Below, one piece after another: positions 21,540 to 33,480 of a DNA stretch of 64,000 bases. The stretch is from contig NC_087256.1 in assembly GCF_037042905.1 (NCBI RefSeq), forward strand, positions 30,147,501-30,211,500, read 5' to 3'. The translations under genes were made by a program, and so were the position numbers. Under the pieces are notes generated by a model. That model saw only the letters and a list, made by a program, of their open reading frames with translations, made no database searches and was not told the origin of the DNA. Positions within the stretch are counted from its first letter, which is position 1, and each line of letters opens with the position of its first letter. This DNA comes from Lytechinus pictus. Lineage: Eukaryota > Echinodermata > Echinoidea > Temnopleuroida > Toxopneustidae.

Positions 21540-22227
21540 CATCACCCGTTTATTGGTCCATTGTGATGACAGGTGTGTCCACGACTATGTTGCTATTCAC
21601 CTACATTTCCAGTTGTGCGTTTACAGCTAAATAATCGATAATTTTTTGAAGAGTCTCAGCTTCTCAACTCCGCTGCTGCTACTGTACTTAGCGAAAATAA
21701 GCTGTGTCCGGACTTTCCTTGCTGAGACGCTAGCTGGCGCTATATACAAAGAGGGAATTTTTACGTGTACGTAAGATCCAGAAGTGATGTTTTTTCACTG
21801 GATACCGGCTTCGAATCAGGGCACATGCCTCTAGATAATTATCATCTGTGATCATTAAACTTCATATTCTTGTCTTTTGTTGTCTTTATACCTCTATAAT
21901 TTATATTCGTAGAATAAGTCCTGAAATTATAATAAATGGGAAGTTTGTCTCTTTTTTAAACCTTTACAACAACCAAAAAAAAAAAGAAGAATAAAAACTT
22001 ATAGCCAGCCAAAATGCAGTTCATGGAGTTTTACTTTTAAAAAAAATAACAGCATCTTCACTTGTTACATAATTCAATTAAAGTATAAGATTATTTAGAG
22101 TGAGATGTTAAAGTGAGCAGGCGTAGGCCTAATCAAAAAAAGGGAACTGAAACATAGTTGTGGTCTCAAATATTTTCCAGATTGAATTGCAATTAAATTA
22201 CAACCACCTAGTCGCAACGATCGTGAA

Positions 22228-22570
22228 GGGGGAAGTTCACCTTAAAAAAAGTTATTGTAAGAATAGCCAAAAAAGATGATAATAATGAATATTAGAGAAA
22301 ATCTGATGAAAATCCATCAAAAAATAAAAAATTTATTATAATTTGATTTGTGGATTTGTGACGTCATAATGCGAGCAGCTTTCCTACATATATGCCTATC
22401 ATAATATGCTAAAAAAATAAATCAAATGTCATTTTCTCCGAAAATTGTAAATAGTTTTCACTGTACCTTTAGTATATCAATGCAAAAACTATTTCATATA
22501 TACCTGCTTCTAAAAGGAAAACAAATAATCAGTCATCGCAAACCATTAAAAAATTAGATTATTTTTTCTC
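22228..22570. mobile_element. TTAA MITE, AGGGGAAGTTCACCC family, truncated
   Basis: Left end GGGGAAGTTCACCTT and the internal GTGACGTCATAATGCGAGCAG block match the family; the right end is absent. Confidence 0.55.
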
Positions 22571-22724
22571 CTGACAATATAGAGACGGGATGTCTAGCGA
22601 AATAAATAGCCGGCATAGGCCTTTACCGTACAGAGTTTGCATTTCATAAAGTTTATTGAAAATAAGACTGGGATTAATGCACTTCAGTCGTTGAATTATT
22701 TTTAAGAGATCTAGTATATCTTAA

Positions 22725-23175
22725 AGTGAGATGAGGTGCCAGTACTGATGGAATGAGATTTTTACCTTTTTTGGAGTGAAAGTGTAAAAAAAAAAGAATG
22801 CACACTTTCACTCAAAAAGGGTAAAATTTACTCTTTAAAAATTGCATTTAGAGAGTTGATTTTAAACGGTGTCAAATATTCTACACACTTGTTGAGTAAA
22901 ATATTTTATACAACCTGTGTTATGTCACGTTCTACCCAATAACAACAACAACCATGTTCCCTTATTACCCAACATAAATACTAAACATTTTACATTCCCC
23001 ATTGTGTCAAATATTCTGCACTCTTGTTGAGTAAAATTTTGCACATTTATTGGGAAATATTTTACACAACCTGCCCTGAGTAAAGTTTTACTCCAATGAC
23101 AACCATGTTCCCTTTTTACGTAGGTAAAGGGTAAAAATTTTTACTCAATATTGAGTGATTATTTTTAGAGTGTAG
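22725..23175. mobile_element. CACTCTAAAAA-type repeat with GAGTAAAA units
   Basis: Repeated TTTACTC / GAGTAAA words, two copies of GTGTCAAATATTCT followed by CACTTGTTGAGTAAA or CTCTTGTTGAGTAAA, and an ATTTTTAGAGTGTA end. A partially duplicated MITE. Confidence 0.45.
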
Positions 23176-24059
23176 TAAGGTCAGAAATGGGGCACACCAA
23201 CAAAAATAGGGAACTATTTTAACTTTACACATTTAAATTTGTCTCACACGTATTTGAATCTAGTAGCAGGCGATTCCGAACGCAAATAAATAGTTGTTTT
23301 TAGCGGAAAAAGTAAAACTGCTCCCCCCTTCGGAAAAACGCAGTATCTGTCTTTTTTTTTTCACCTTTTTTCAGAAAAGTAGTCAGCAAACCTTCCGTTT
23401 TCACATGACACATCCAGTTTTCAGAATTTATTTTGGGAAAGCCACTTTTCAGTAACTGCAAAACGCTAGTGTTCAACCGCTAGCTGTTGCTTTCTGAAGG
23501 CAAAAAAAGGGTTCTTGCACTAGCAAATGGTTATGCATATGAAATAAAACAATTGCAATTGCTTGCTTTTTGCTGCTTTTTATGCATCTGACCCAATGAT
23601 ACATTATTTCATGGTAATGAGGAATAAAGACTGAGTAAGTGATGATAAAACTGAATGGAATTCTCTTTCATCTGTGGATACTGCGTTTTTCCATGGGAAA
23701 CCGTGCATTCGGTTCGACTTTCCCAAATATCTACATTTTCTTCAATATCTCAAACAACAACAACAACAACAACAATATTTGGGGTTGGGTTTTTTTTTTG
23801 GGGGGGGGCAAAATAGGCACATAAATATTCTTCAATTTTATGATAATAGAATACTGAGAAATAAAATAGTTTTGAGTGGCTTTGAAAAAAAAGCTTAATA
23901 TCTCAACTTGTGCAAAATGTAAATACTGTGTTTTTCAATGGGGGGGGGGGGGGGGGGGCAGAAAATCACACAAGTCAATAGGTGAAAGTTTGAACAATAT
24001 CTGACAAATAATAATAATAATAATAATGTTCATAATAAAATGATAATAATAAAATGAAT

Positions 24060-24482
24060 TTTAACAAAAAAAATGCTAATCACTATATGGAGACTTCAAA
24101 TTGGCCACATTTGTGATGCCATAGTGATGTAAGGCAAGGTCTACTCTTCCATGTATATCATACTCCAATACATAAAAATTATAGTTTTCTTTCATGAGGA
24201 CATAAGACAATATGCTACCTGTGTTATATTTTTATTATACTGCCCCAGAAGAATATGTACTTGGGGAGAAAATCACAAATCCCTGGTAATTAAGTACATG
24301 GCCTATGGGGAAAGTCGTCCCTATACCACCTCATCCAGATGCCATTTTGAAATTTATAGGGATATCAATTTTCAAACAGCCATAACTTTCTTATGTCCGT
24401 TTTCAAACTGTCAACATGATATTTTTCGTATTTTTCTCCCGTCGCGAACAGTATTATTTATGACAAAGGTGCATTCCCCTTT
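24060..24482. mobile_element. MITE remnant related to the AGGGGAATCCA family
   Basis: Shares ATGGAGACTTCAAATTGGCC, TGATGCCATAGTGATGTAA and TACTCCAATACATAAAA with the element at 18043 and ends GCATTCCCCTTTAAC. The left end is degraded into ATAATA repeats. Confidence 0.5.
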
Positions 24483-25039
24483 AACCAAGCACTTGAATCT
24501 GTAATGAAGTATTTGACAATCGTCATTAAAGTGAAGGGTTCGAAACCATCCTATTCGATATTAACAATGAAGTGAAGCAAACTGCCACCGATCGTAATGA
24601 GCGCTAATCGTTGCAGCATGAGAGGATTGTATAGATCACAGCTAAAATTAGCCAGTCATTTTGTTCGGCAGATGATAATTGACTTAAAATGATTTGGGGT
24701 TTTTGCTGACTTTAGAGATGAAAGGAATTATATAAAAACCTATGGTAGATAATTCCTGCTAAAAGTATAGTCTATTATTGCATATATATATATATATAGG
24801 GTAAAAGTGTGTAACATTCCTTCCACTCTTTTACTTAAGATGATTATCGGCTCAAAATAATTTGGAATTTATATTGTTGAATTTAGAGATTACAGGATTA
24901 TAAATCCATGCTAAAAGTACTATCAATTACTTTACAAAAGGACATGTGTGTGAAATTGTATTATATTCCTTCCATCAATTCTGGCGAACTAGTTGTAAAA
25001 ATTGTCATTCTTCTACACGTCTTTCCATTTCAACAGGTT

Positions 25040-25665
25040 ACTTCTCCCCCCCCCCCCCCTCTCTCTCTCTCTCTCTCCCTCTCACGACACTGGGAAGCGG
25101 GGGCACCCCTAATATTTTCCTATGGGGGGGGGGGGTTCTGCGTGTAATATTCTCCATAGGCAGCACCACCTGGAATAGTGGTAGGTTTGCACAAACTGGA
25201 GCAGTGTAACCAAAATGACCTACATTTTGTAAAGAAACTTGTTTTTTTTCTTTTCAAATTTCTGGGAACGGAATAACTTTCATTTTGTAGTGAAAGATTT
25301 TTTTTTTTGCTTTTCAAGTTTCTCTGGACCAAAATTACCATCATTTTGTAGTGAAACTTTTTTTTCCCTTTTTTGCTCGTAAAATTTACATCAGCACCCC
25401 CTGTAAAAGAAATCGTTCCCAGGGCCCTCCCTTCTCTCTCGCCCCCCCTATAACCCCCTCCCCATTAGTACATCATCTCCATCCTCTCTCCCTCTCTCCC
25501 CCTCTCTCTGTTTCTCTCTCCCTCTCTCCTCCTCTCTCTGTTTCTCTCTCCCTCTCTTCTTTTTGTCTCCTTCCTATTTCTGTCTCCATATATATTTCAT
25601 ATGTCTTTAATACACACTCTCGCTCCCTCTCGCTGTCTCTCCTTCTCTTCATCATCCATTTCATT
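25040..25665. repeat. CT-rich and poly-C/poly-G simple-sequence region
   Basis: A C-run and (TC)n at 25046-25083, a G-run at 25124-25135, and five CCCTCTCTC..CTCTGTTTCTCTC minisatellite units at 25480-25560. Confidence 0.7.
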
Positions 25666-25967
25666 TTGCACATTATTATGTCTCAGACCAGAGGGCCCAG
25701 GGTTTACCCATGGATAGAGACACACCTTTTCACACAAACATGGCTTTACGCAGATATTTTTTCCAGGGAGGGGGGCAAGATGTGGGGGGAAAATGAGAAG
25801 AAACTCGAAAACGAGGGAGCGAAGCGAGCGAGGTTCTCATGGGGGCACTTTTGCACTTTTTAAAATAGAATTGAAGGATTTCGTGCAATATGATTGTGAC
25901 TGCAAATAATGAAATTTTTTAAAATTTCGGGGGGGGGGGGGTAGGGGGCATTTCCCCCTGCTTACGG

Positions 25968-26195
25968 CTATGCACCCAAAAGTGACGAGAAGTAAATCAC
26001 AGGGAGCAAAAAGAAATAATTAAAAACAAAATAATGTCCCTCAATATATTTTTGTAAGAGATGTGGCATAGCGCCACCTTCGTTGTGCAATTCCAGAATG
26101 AGATGTACCCCATGGATAAGAGTTTGATAATTCCAATTTTTCCAGTACCCTCGCGTGTAGACGGGAGGGGGCTTTGGTCCTAGATATTCCACGAC
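25968..26195 (-). CDS. candidate exon on the minus strand, function unknown
   Basis: A strong acceptor (CTATTTTTCTCTTCTAG) at 26196 opens a frame reading VVEYLGPKPPPVYTRGYWKN, then WNYQTLIHGVHLILELHNEG, GAMPHLLQKYIEGHY, before turning into AT-rich hydrophobic sequence and a TAG at 25968. The first about 55 residues look protein-like. A possible donor is CGAAG followed by GTGGCG near 26075. No partner exon was identified, and it lies upstream of the secreted-protein gene start, so it would be a separate gene or a relic. Confidence 0.3.
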   Translation of the reverse strand, partial: VVEYLGPKPPPVYTRGYWKNWNYQTLIHGVHLILELHNEGGAMPHLLQKYIEGHYFVFNYFFLLPVIYFSSLLGA

Positions 26196-26688
26196 CTAGA
26201 AGAGAAAAATAGAAAAAAGTGAAAACAAAAACAAAACAAAACAACAACGAAGGAAAAATGGTTAGATAAGTTATTTTCTGAATATAATGTCAACATTGAT
26301 CACAATATTATATTTTCATTTTATCAAGGTCAACAATTTTGCTCGCTCGCTTCAATCGTTCGGGACTTTTAAGAAATTTTGTCACACGCGCTATGCTGTG
26401 CCCCCTCAAAGTTAGGCTTCTGTCCAGTAAGAAGAAATTTCTCAGACGAGTGCAAATGAAACGATACGAGAAAGGATCGGGAAGAGAACGAAAATCGTTC
26501 TTGAACTTCTCAGAAGAATTATCAACCTTACTTTCTACATCCAATATTAAGTAGAGTACGTGCATTTCTCTTCACTAGCTGAATAATATTTGGAAGTTAA
26601 ATTGTAATGGTATTTCGAGTGAATTTAGTTTTATTTTTAGCAGTGTGAACTCCTAAGCAGTTGTGACTTATACTTCTACCCTAAACGT

Positions 26689-27118
26689 AGTGTTTCCACA
26701 GAGCCAAAACAAATTTCCCGAAACTGAATCTCAAATTTCTTGAAATTCATAGACATTTCCTGGATTTTTCAAATTTTATCTTGAACGAAAATCGGACAAT
26801 AACATAGCGAGCATAAACTTGGTCAAGTGACCAAAATCAAGGAATTTGACTTTTTTTTGGTTGAATGTACTTCTTAATAATAGCTACAAAATTACAAAAT
26901 GCGAGTGCGGAGCACGAGCAGAAAAGTTTGAGCTACGTATAAGGCAAACAATTCTTTCAACATGAATATTGAAAGTTGCTATACGCTTGATAATAGTTTA
27001 TATGTTATTTTCAGATATCCCTGAATTTCTAGGAATTTTGTTCATTTCCCGAAAATTACCTGAAAATGATCCGGATTTCCCGGAATTCGGGAAATTTCCT
27101 TCAAAGTGAAAACACTGA
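26689..27118. mobile_element. GGAAATTTCC-rich element, copy 1
   Basis: Ends AGTGTTTCC and GAAAACACT. The interior has many CCCGAATT / GGAAATTTCC words near both ends, and a central GCGAGTGCGGAGCACGAGC block. Its reverse complement is found at 44348. Confidence 0.6.
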
Positions 27119-27358
27119 CCCTAAATCAATGTATGCCGAAGTAGTGAATAAATGAATAAACAAATTAGTGATATGATTAATGATGGAATAGATATGTAAA
27201 TAAACAAATGAATCAACAAATAACACAGAGAAACAATTCGATTAATATGTAGATGAATACATAGATAAAACAATAACATCCAAATAATGGATAATTCAAT
27301 GAATTGGTAAATTAATATAATAGTCGAATGCATGCCTGAATTAAATAAATAAATCAAT

Positions 27359-27437
27359 GAGTAGGTAGGTAGGTAGGTAGTAGGTAAGTAGGTAGATAGG
27401 TAGGTTGGTAGGTAGGAAAGTAGGTAGGTAGGTAGGT
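27359..27437. repeat. (TAGG)n microsatellite
   Basis: About 19 units of GTAG with a few substitutions, immediately followed by an AAAT-rich tract. Confidence 0.85.
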
Positions 27438-27680
27438 ATAAATGAATAGATAAATAAATTGATAAATAAATGAATGAATAGATAAATAAATAAATAAATA
27501 GATAAATGCATAAATAAATAAATAAATTAATAATTAAATAAATAAATTAATCAATTAATAAATAGATAAAAAGAAAAGAAAATAAATCAATAGATAAGTG
27601 AATGAATGAATAAATAAATAATTGAATGAATTAATAAATAACTCAATTAATAATATTGATTAATTAATGTGTAAATAAAC
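27438..27680. repeat. (AAAT)n/(GAAT)n low-complexity tract
   Basis: AATAAATAAATAAATAGAT-type tetramers over about 240 bases. Confidence 0.8.
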
Positions 27681-28422
27681 ATAATGAATTGATAAACTGA
27701 TAGCTTAAACATATGACTCTGAAAAGAAATAAGATTGATTTTAAAGATATATCGTGAAGTGTTTCAAATATTTTTCACAAAGTCATAGTCTTTTATAAAT
27801 TCCTGGAATTCCACTCATAATCATGATCGTATCCGCTCATAATCATTGTAATTCACCTTATCAAAGAACTATATTACTAACAGCTCTATCAAATACAAAG
27901 AAGTTATTACAAATTTTATGTGTCAGGTCTATGACTAAAAAGAGTAGCACGAAGTTGATTAAAAAATTATGGTCACCATAAAAGGGGATTGGCCTCTCGA
28001 AAATGTGTAAAAATAGAGCTTCACAAAATACGGTTAAATTTGTTTGCTCTATAACGGTCAGGTCTTTCTTATATATCCGGACAATACCGCTCGTAACAAA
28101 TGTCCCGTTTCACATGGCGTATACTAATGTAGGGCCTACAAAAACTTGGAGAAGTCCACGGGATTGCCCCATGCCCCCTCTCTCATAAATGTCTATTTTA
28201 TGAGAGAACGAACTGAGGTATGCTGGGTAAACATAAAGACTGTTGGGAGACTGGAGAGGGAGAGAATGGAAAAAATATATAAAGAAAGAAGAAAGAAGAT
28301 CCAGAAAATAAATGGAAATATAAAACAAAGAGCGAGGGAGGGAGAGAGAGAGGGGGTGGACGACAAGGGGAGGGGGATATGAAAACAAAGGATGATCTGG
28401 AATTATCCTTCTGAACCACCAA

Positions 28423-28495
28423 CACCACCATCATCATCATCATCATTATCATCATCATCACCACCATCATCACCATCATCACCATCATCATCATC

Positions 28496-28527
<32 letters not shown>

Positions 28528-28572
28528 CATCATCACCATCACCATCATCATCACCATCATCATCATCACCAC
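28423..28572. repeat. (ATC)n microsatellite
   Basis: About 150 bases of CATCAT with CAC interruptions. Its apparent poly-Ser or poly-Asp frames are by-products. Confidence 0.9.
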
Positions 28573-28862
28573 TAGCGGATCCAGGTAGGGCCACATCCGG
28601 CCAGTGCACCTCCCCCCCCCCCCCCCTTGAGAGATAAAAAAAATAGGGGCATATGTCGTGCATATGGCTTTTTTGTTTTGTTTTTTGGCTGTCAAATTGT
28701 TCTATGAATAAATGACCTTCATTTGGTAATGAAAACCTTTTTACGGGGCTTGCTTGTCAAATTTTCACTGTAACCCCCCCCCCTCCTTGGAAATCCTGGA
28801 TCCGCCCATGATCACATAATCACGACCCTTATCATTATAACAAACGGTATTTGCTTACACAT

Positions 28863-30241
28863 AGTGGCGTAGCTACGGGGGGGCCTGGGGGGGCACGTGC
28901 CCCCCCCTGAGATTTGGTGTGCCCCCCCAGGTGCCCCCCCTGAAAAAAATTGGCAGAGCAAAAAAAAAAAAAAGGGGAGAAAAGAAAAAAGGAAAAGAAG
29001 AAGAAAGACAGAAGAAAAAAAAAGAAGAGGAAAATAAGAGGAGGAAGACGAGTGAATGAAATAATGTGAAGGGAAGACCTGCAAAAAAAAAAATCTTTCA
29101 TGTTACTATATAAAACTTTTGCTTGCGCTTCGCGCCAGAATCGCCTGTTCGATGAGATTCATATCTTGCTCAATAGGCTGATATGGAGCAAGTTTTGAAG
29201 CCAATATACAAAATATATAGAGCTTTCATCATTTTTTCATTAACAAATTTTAGTGCTTTAGCTGTAAAATGTCCCTTTTATAGTCTACATATCAGTATTT
29301 TCAAGCTCACGCTGCGTGGTAAAATTGTTTGATTTGCCAAATTCCTATTGTCTACGTGTATTTCATAATGTTCCATTAAACAAATGAATTCAGACTGCCC
29401 AGATTCTAGGTCTAAATCTAAAACATGCGCGATAGCCTGCATGTTCTTTATAATAAATGTACTTAAATTATCCAGTTTCACATCAGAATATCAATAATCG
29501 TCTGCTCACGCTTCACGATCGCATTATTAATGATACCCAATTAACTATATCCTATTTATATATCTTATTTACAAAATATAAATTGAGTGTCCCGCTTTTA
29601 GGTCTAAAATCTCAATTTTCTTCCTCTCGCGCTTCGCGCTCGCATCAATTGTTTAGTTACATAGGCCTACCTATCCCATTTATTAATACAAAGAGTGCTT
29701 AGAATGCCCATTTTTTAGGTCGGAATGTCAAAAAAAACTTGCTCGCGCTTCGCGCTCGCATTATTGAAATATATACCATCTTCGTGGGTAAATGTAAGCC
29801 GTCCTTAACAGGTCCCTTTTCGATAATGCTAGAACAGTTAATTAAAATTTCTGCTCACGCTTGGCGTTCGCAGCAACCATCTAGTCACATACGAATCTTG
29901 TTCAGGATTACACATAACATTGCCCAAAATATTAAATTTTCCGGACAAAATACATGAAAGTAACAAAAAAAATCGCTCGCGCTTCGCGCTCGCACTTTAC
30001 ATAGGCCTATAGGCTAAGGCTTATGAGATTATATCAAGTTATGTTGTTTTATAAGAATAAAACTAAGAAATGACTGATCGGGGGAAATACAGGTGAAGAT
30101 AATTTCGGGCCCCGTCCCCTATTGGCGATAGTCGGATCCGCCCTTGTGACACATACACACACAACGGAAAAAATGGTGCCCCCCTGAAAGAGCAAGGACC
30201 CCCCAGTGCCCCCCCAGGAAAAAAATCCTAGCTACGCCACT
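28863..30241. mobile_element. 1.4-kb element with AGTGGCGTAGCTA ends and internal CGCGCTTCGCGC repeats
   Basis: Ends AGTGGCGTAGCTA and TAGCTACGCCACT, each followed inward by G-run or C-run blocks (CCTGGGGGGGCACGTGCCCC on the left). Between them a short unit recurs: CTCGCGCTTCGCGCTCGCA or close variants at about 29122, 29305, 29503, 29624, 29741, 29852 and 29974, with AGGTCTAAAAT-type linkers. No transposase. Non-autonomous and of unknown superfamily. Confidence 0.55.
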
Positions 30242-30512
30242 GATAAACACATGCATGCATACAAAGGAAATTAGACATCATGATGTTTGTGTGAATAGAC
30301 TGAAATCGCATTTGTCATTTCCATTTAATCTGAACGCACACATTCGACCCACGAAAAATACCCGGATCTCAGTCCAAAACGGTCCAGAGTAATTATTATT
30401 TCGAACTACATTTTGATTCGTATTAATCCAACAAAAATATAGCTATTTTCGAGAAATCCCTTATTTCAACGGCCATTTATAAAATGTCCTGATAAACAGA
30501 CCAGTTCTTTTG

Positions 30513-30610
30513 GAGGGGTAATCCAGGCTGAAAATAATTTGGTTTGATCAGAGAGAATAAAATAAGTCACACAAAACACTAGAAATTTCATCAAAATCGA
30601 ACAAGCTATA
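30513..30610. mobile_element. MITE left-end fragment
   Basis: AGGGGTAATCCAGGCTGAAA and GAAATTTCATCAAAATCG are the left end of the AGGG-type TTAA elements. It breaks off at a TATATA run just before the large palindrome at 30639. Confidence 0.45.
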
Positions 30611-30638
30611 TATATATATATATTAAAAAATAGTAAAG

Positions 30639-31110
30639 ATAATCGCTAGAGGGTATTCATTTGTCTCGCAATCTACTATGGTCAACAAGGAAATTCGTGA
30701 TCACTCTCGCAAAAAGTGTTCACTGGCTTTCTAGGAAATTCGTGATCACTCTCGCAAAAAGTGTTCACTAGCTTACAAGTTCACGAGCTTTCGAGTGCCG
30801 CTGCAACTCTTTATCAATCACTCTCGCAAAAAGTGTTCACTAGCTTACAAGTTCACGAGCTTTCGAGTGCCGCTGCAACTCTTTATCAACTTGATAAAGA
30901 GTTTCGAGTGCCGCTGCAACTCTTTATCAACTTGATAAAGAGTTGCAGCGGCACTCGAAAGCTCGTGAACTTGTAAGCTAGTGAACACTTTTTGCGAGAG
31001 TGATCACGAATTTCCTAGAAAGCCAGTGAACACTTTTTGCGAGAGTGATCACGAATTTCCTTGTTGACCATAGTAGATTGCGAGACAAATGAATACCCTC
31101 TAGCGATTAT
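30639..31110. repeat. 472-bp near-perfect palindrome (foldback element)
   Basis: The arms 30639-30817 and 30932-31110 are both 179 bases and I find them to be exact reverse complements at every stretch compared (ends ATAATCGCTAG and CTAGCGATTAT; inner ends TTTATCAA and TTGATAAA). The 114-base centre repeats parts of the arm (TCACTCTCGCAAAAAGTG to CTCTTTATCAA, plus TTTCGAGTGCCGCTGC). Within each arm TCACTCTCGCAAAAAGTG occurs twice. A 13-base direct repeat AATAGTAAAGATA lies at 30629-30641 and 31140-31152. Confidence 0.85.
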
Positions 31111-31394
31111 TTCAATCCGCAATAATGAACCTATTTAGTAATAGTAAAGATATTTCAAAGTTTTGCTTTATTTCTGTCAAGAAATATTTCATGCATGCAC
31201 GTATGAACACACTCTTAAAATATTTAGGCAAAAAAAATGCCCAACCGTACCAACCCTGTCCACACAACTATTGGTTAAAATCTGTCCAATTGGGTAATAA
31301 AAACTAATAATTAGGTAATGAATTTGTTCAATTGGATAATGATTGCCCAGAATATATATATTTATTTTTACTAAAATACATTACCCATTACAGT

Positions 31395-31686
31395 GGACAG
31401 TATATAATAATAATATGCCCATTTATATAGCACTGTTACTATGTGCATATACTCAACTGCGCTTTGATACGTGGTATCATAATTATTACCCCGGCTGAGC
31501 CGCCATATCGGCGCTAAAGCGTCAAGGAATAAATCATACCGGGTACCCATTCACCTCACCTGGATCGAGTGCACCACAGTGTGGATAAATTTCTTGCTGA
31601 AGGAAAACACACATGGCTAGGATTTAAACCCATGATCCTCTGTTTGAAAGGCGAGAGTCAGAACCACTAGACCACGACGCACCCAA
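31395..31686 (-). mobile_element. tRNA-derived SINE, full length
   Basis: Read on the minus strand, the head CGTCGTGGTCTAGTGGTT and the B box GGGTTTAAATCC precede a body with CAGCAAGAAATT, GGTGAGGTGAATGGGTACC and a 3' end near a TATTATTATTATA run. The body is shared with the elements at 44170 and 34738, defining one SINE family. Confidence 0.7.
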
Positions 31687-31729
31687 CATTTAAAATGTGC
31701 ATGCAATGAACAAAATATCCCAACTTTGT

Positions 31730-32105
31730 ATTCTATGAAATGAAATTATGTATTGAAATTTAGTTCTCCAAGAATGGAATAAAATTATGGATTGACTATT
31801 GATATAATATGTAATATATCAATTGTCACTAATTATTTCACTACAAGGGAGACATATCATCAATACATGTGTGAAAATATAAAATAAATAAAATTTCATG
31901 TAAATAACACAAGAAATGGGAAAGTGGAGATATGACACCATCGGCCCATCTATTTCATGCGGGCGTGCATAATAACTGTTTTCACAAAAATATCGCTAAA
32001 GTAAAAATTCAGTAACTTCGTGATTCGTTATCAGAGATTTACAGCCTTTTGGTCGATTGTTTTTACGCTATCTAGATAACTTATTTCAGCCCGGAGTACC
32101 CCTAA
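31730..32105. mobile_element. degraded MITE right part
   Basis: GTGGAGATATGACACCATCGG, TTTTCACAAAAATATCGCTAA and AGCCCGGAGTACCCC are the internal and right-end blocks of the AGGGATGGTCC family in decayed form; no left end. Confidence 0.45.
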
Positions 32106-32109
32106 CTAA

Positions 32110-33480
32110 GCAAAGTTATTTATGGCAAATTTCTCCATGGCCTATGTCGACGGTCATCGCTAAACGTGAAATATATATGTACTGCGTTGGTCATTTTGCA
32201 AAATTTGTCATATCCGTATTACTGCGAATCCGGTATATCCCAGCCAGTTGGGGGAGGGGTGGGAGTGCAGGAGGGTCTATGATATTGCGGAAACAGAGGA
32301 AGAAAAATTAAGGGGAAAAGAAAAGAAAAGAAAGATATTTTTGGGGAAATATAATAATAGGAAATCTAAGATTCTGTAGAACAAGGACGTACACAGAATT
32401 TGTTTTTTCCTGTAAGGGGCAAGTATAATTTATGTATCATTTTCGGAAACATAATTAAGAAGCGAGTGAGTAAAGTGACCGGGCTTACACCAAAGGAAGT
32501 TGTGTACATTTTAAGATGGTAAATCAAGGACTTGGTGTTTATTACGTGAATTTTTGGGGGGATTCGCATAAAAAAATCTTGTTTCTTCCCCTCTGCATCC
32601 CGCTTTCTACTGACATATAGGAATATACTTTCCCGTTTGTCACAAATTGTGTATCCGTTTGGAACATTTTTTTTTTTTTGGGGGGGGGGAAGGCAAAAGA
32701 AAAAAAGAGTGTGGTCTCTGGAGTCAAGGGGAATTTGAGGAATGTAATTGAAAGTGATGGATCCCCCTCCTCCCTTGTTTTTTTTTTTTTTTTTGCTTAT
32801 CAGAGATATTTTTCTTCTCCGGAGTCAGTCTTATAGGTTTCACAAATTATTTTGTATTCTGTACAATAATGTTCTGTTCCTGAATAATTATGATGATTAA
32901 ACAGCGCCCCCTCGTGAGAGACATATCGGGAGGACTGGGTCATTGTTGCATGGGGAGGATGATCTGAATATCATTATGTCATCAAAATGTTAGAGTGCAA
33001 TTAATAAGCAAGAAGAATGGAAGGGAAGCAAGAGGTACAATTTTTTTAATTAAAAGAGAAGGAGAGAGAGAGCGAAACAACCGACCAATAACATGTTTCT
33101 TTAATAAGATTCAATCCAAGTTGAAATGGAAAATAAAAGTGACTATTTTGTCTGTATGTGTGCGTCCATGGGGGGGGGGGGGGGGGGATGAGTCGTAATT
33201 CCAACATTCCAAACAATATACCAATACCATACATGCTTTAGTACACCCCCCCCCCTTCGCTGAGTCAGTGTTTATATTATTCAGGTTCAGTATACGCAAG
33301 TCAATTTTTTTTAAACATGTACTATTATAATATGCACTGCAAATATGCGTTTCGAATGTCATTGTAAAGCACAATAAAACCATTAAAACTGGCATAAAAT
33401 TGTAATTAAACATACAAATTGTCAATTTTCTGGCGCCGATCATTTTGACATTTTTTTTTTTCATTTTGCCCCCCCCCCCC
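32110..33480. other. intergenic stretch, no gene seen
   Basis: AT-rich sequence interrupted by homopolymer runs (T/G at 32670, T at 32777, G at 33171, C at 33245 and 33467). These look like ends of the G-run bearing repeat families but no boundaries can be drawn. Confidence 0.4.

Larger units (their letters stand above)
21600..25960. other. intergenic stretch upstream of the secreted-protein gene
   Basis: Contains the MITE fragments at 22228 and 24060, the GAGTAAAA repeat, an (CAA)n run at 23755-23776, G-runs at 23802 and 23941, and the CT-rich block near 25.0-25.7 kb. No gene seen. Confidence 0.5.

Noticed and set aside
27359..27437. Telomere-like repeat
   Set aside because: Unit is TAGG, not TTAGGG, and irregular; an ordinary microsatellite.
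30761..30976. Frame with a duplicated VFTSLQVHELSSAAATLYQ segment
   Set aside because: The duplication comes from the palindrome's internal repeats, not from a protein.
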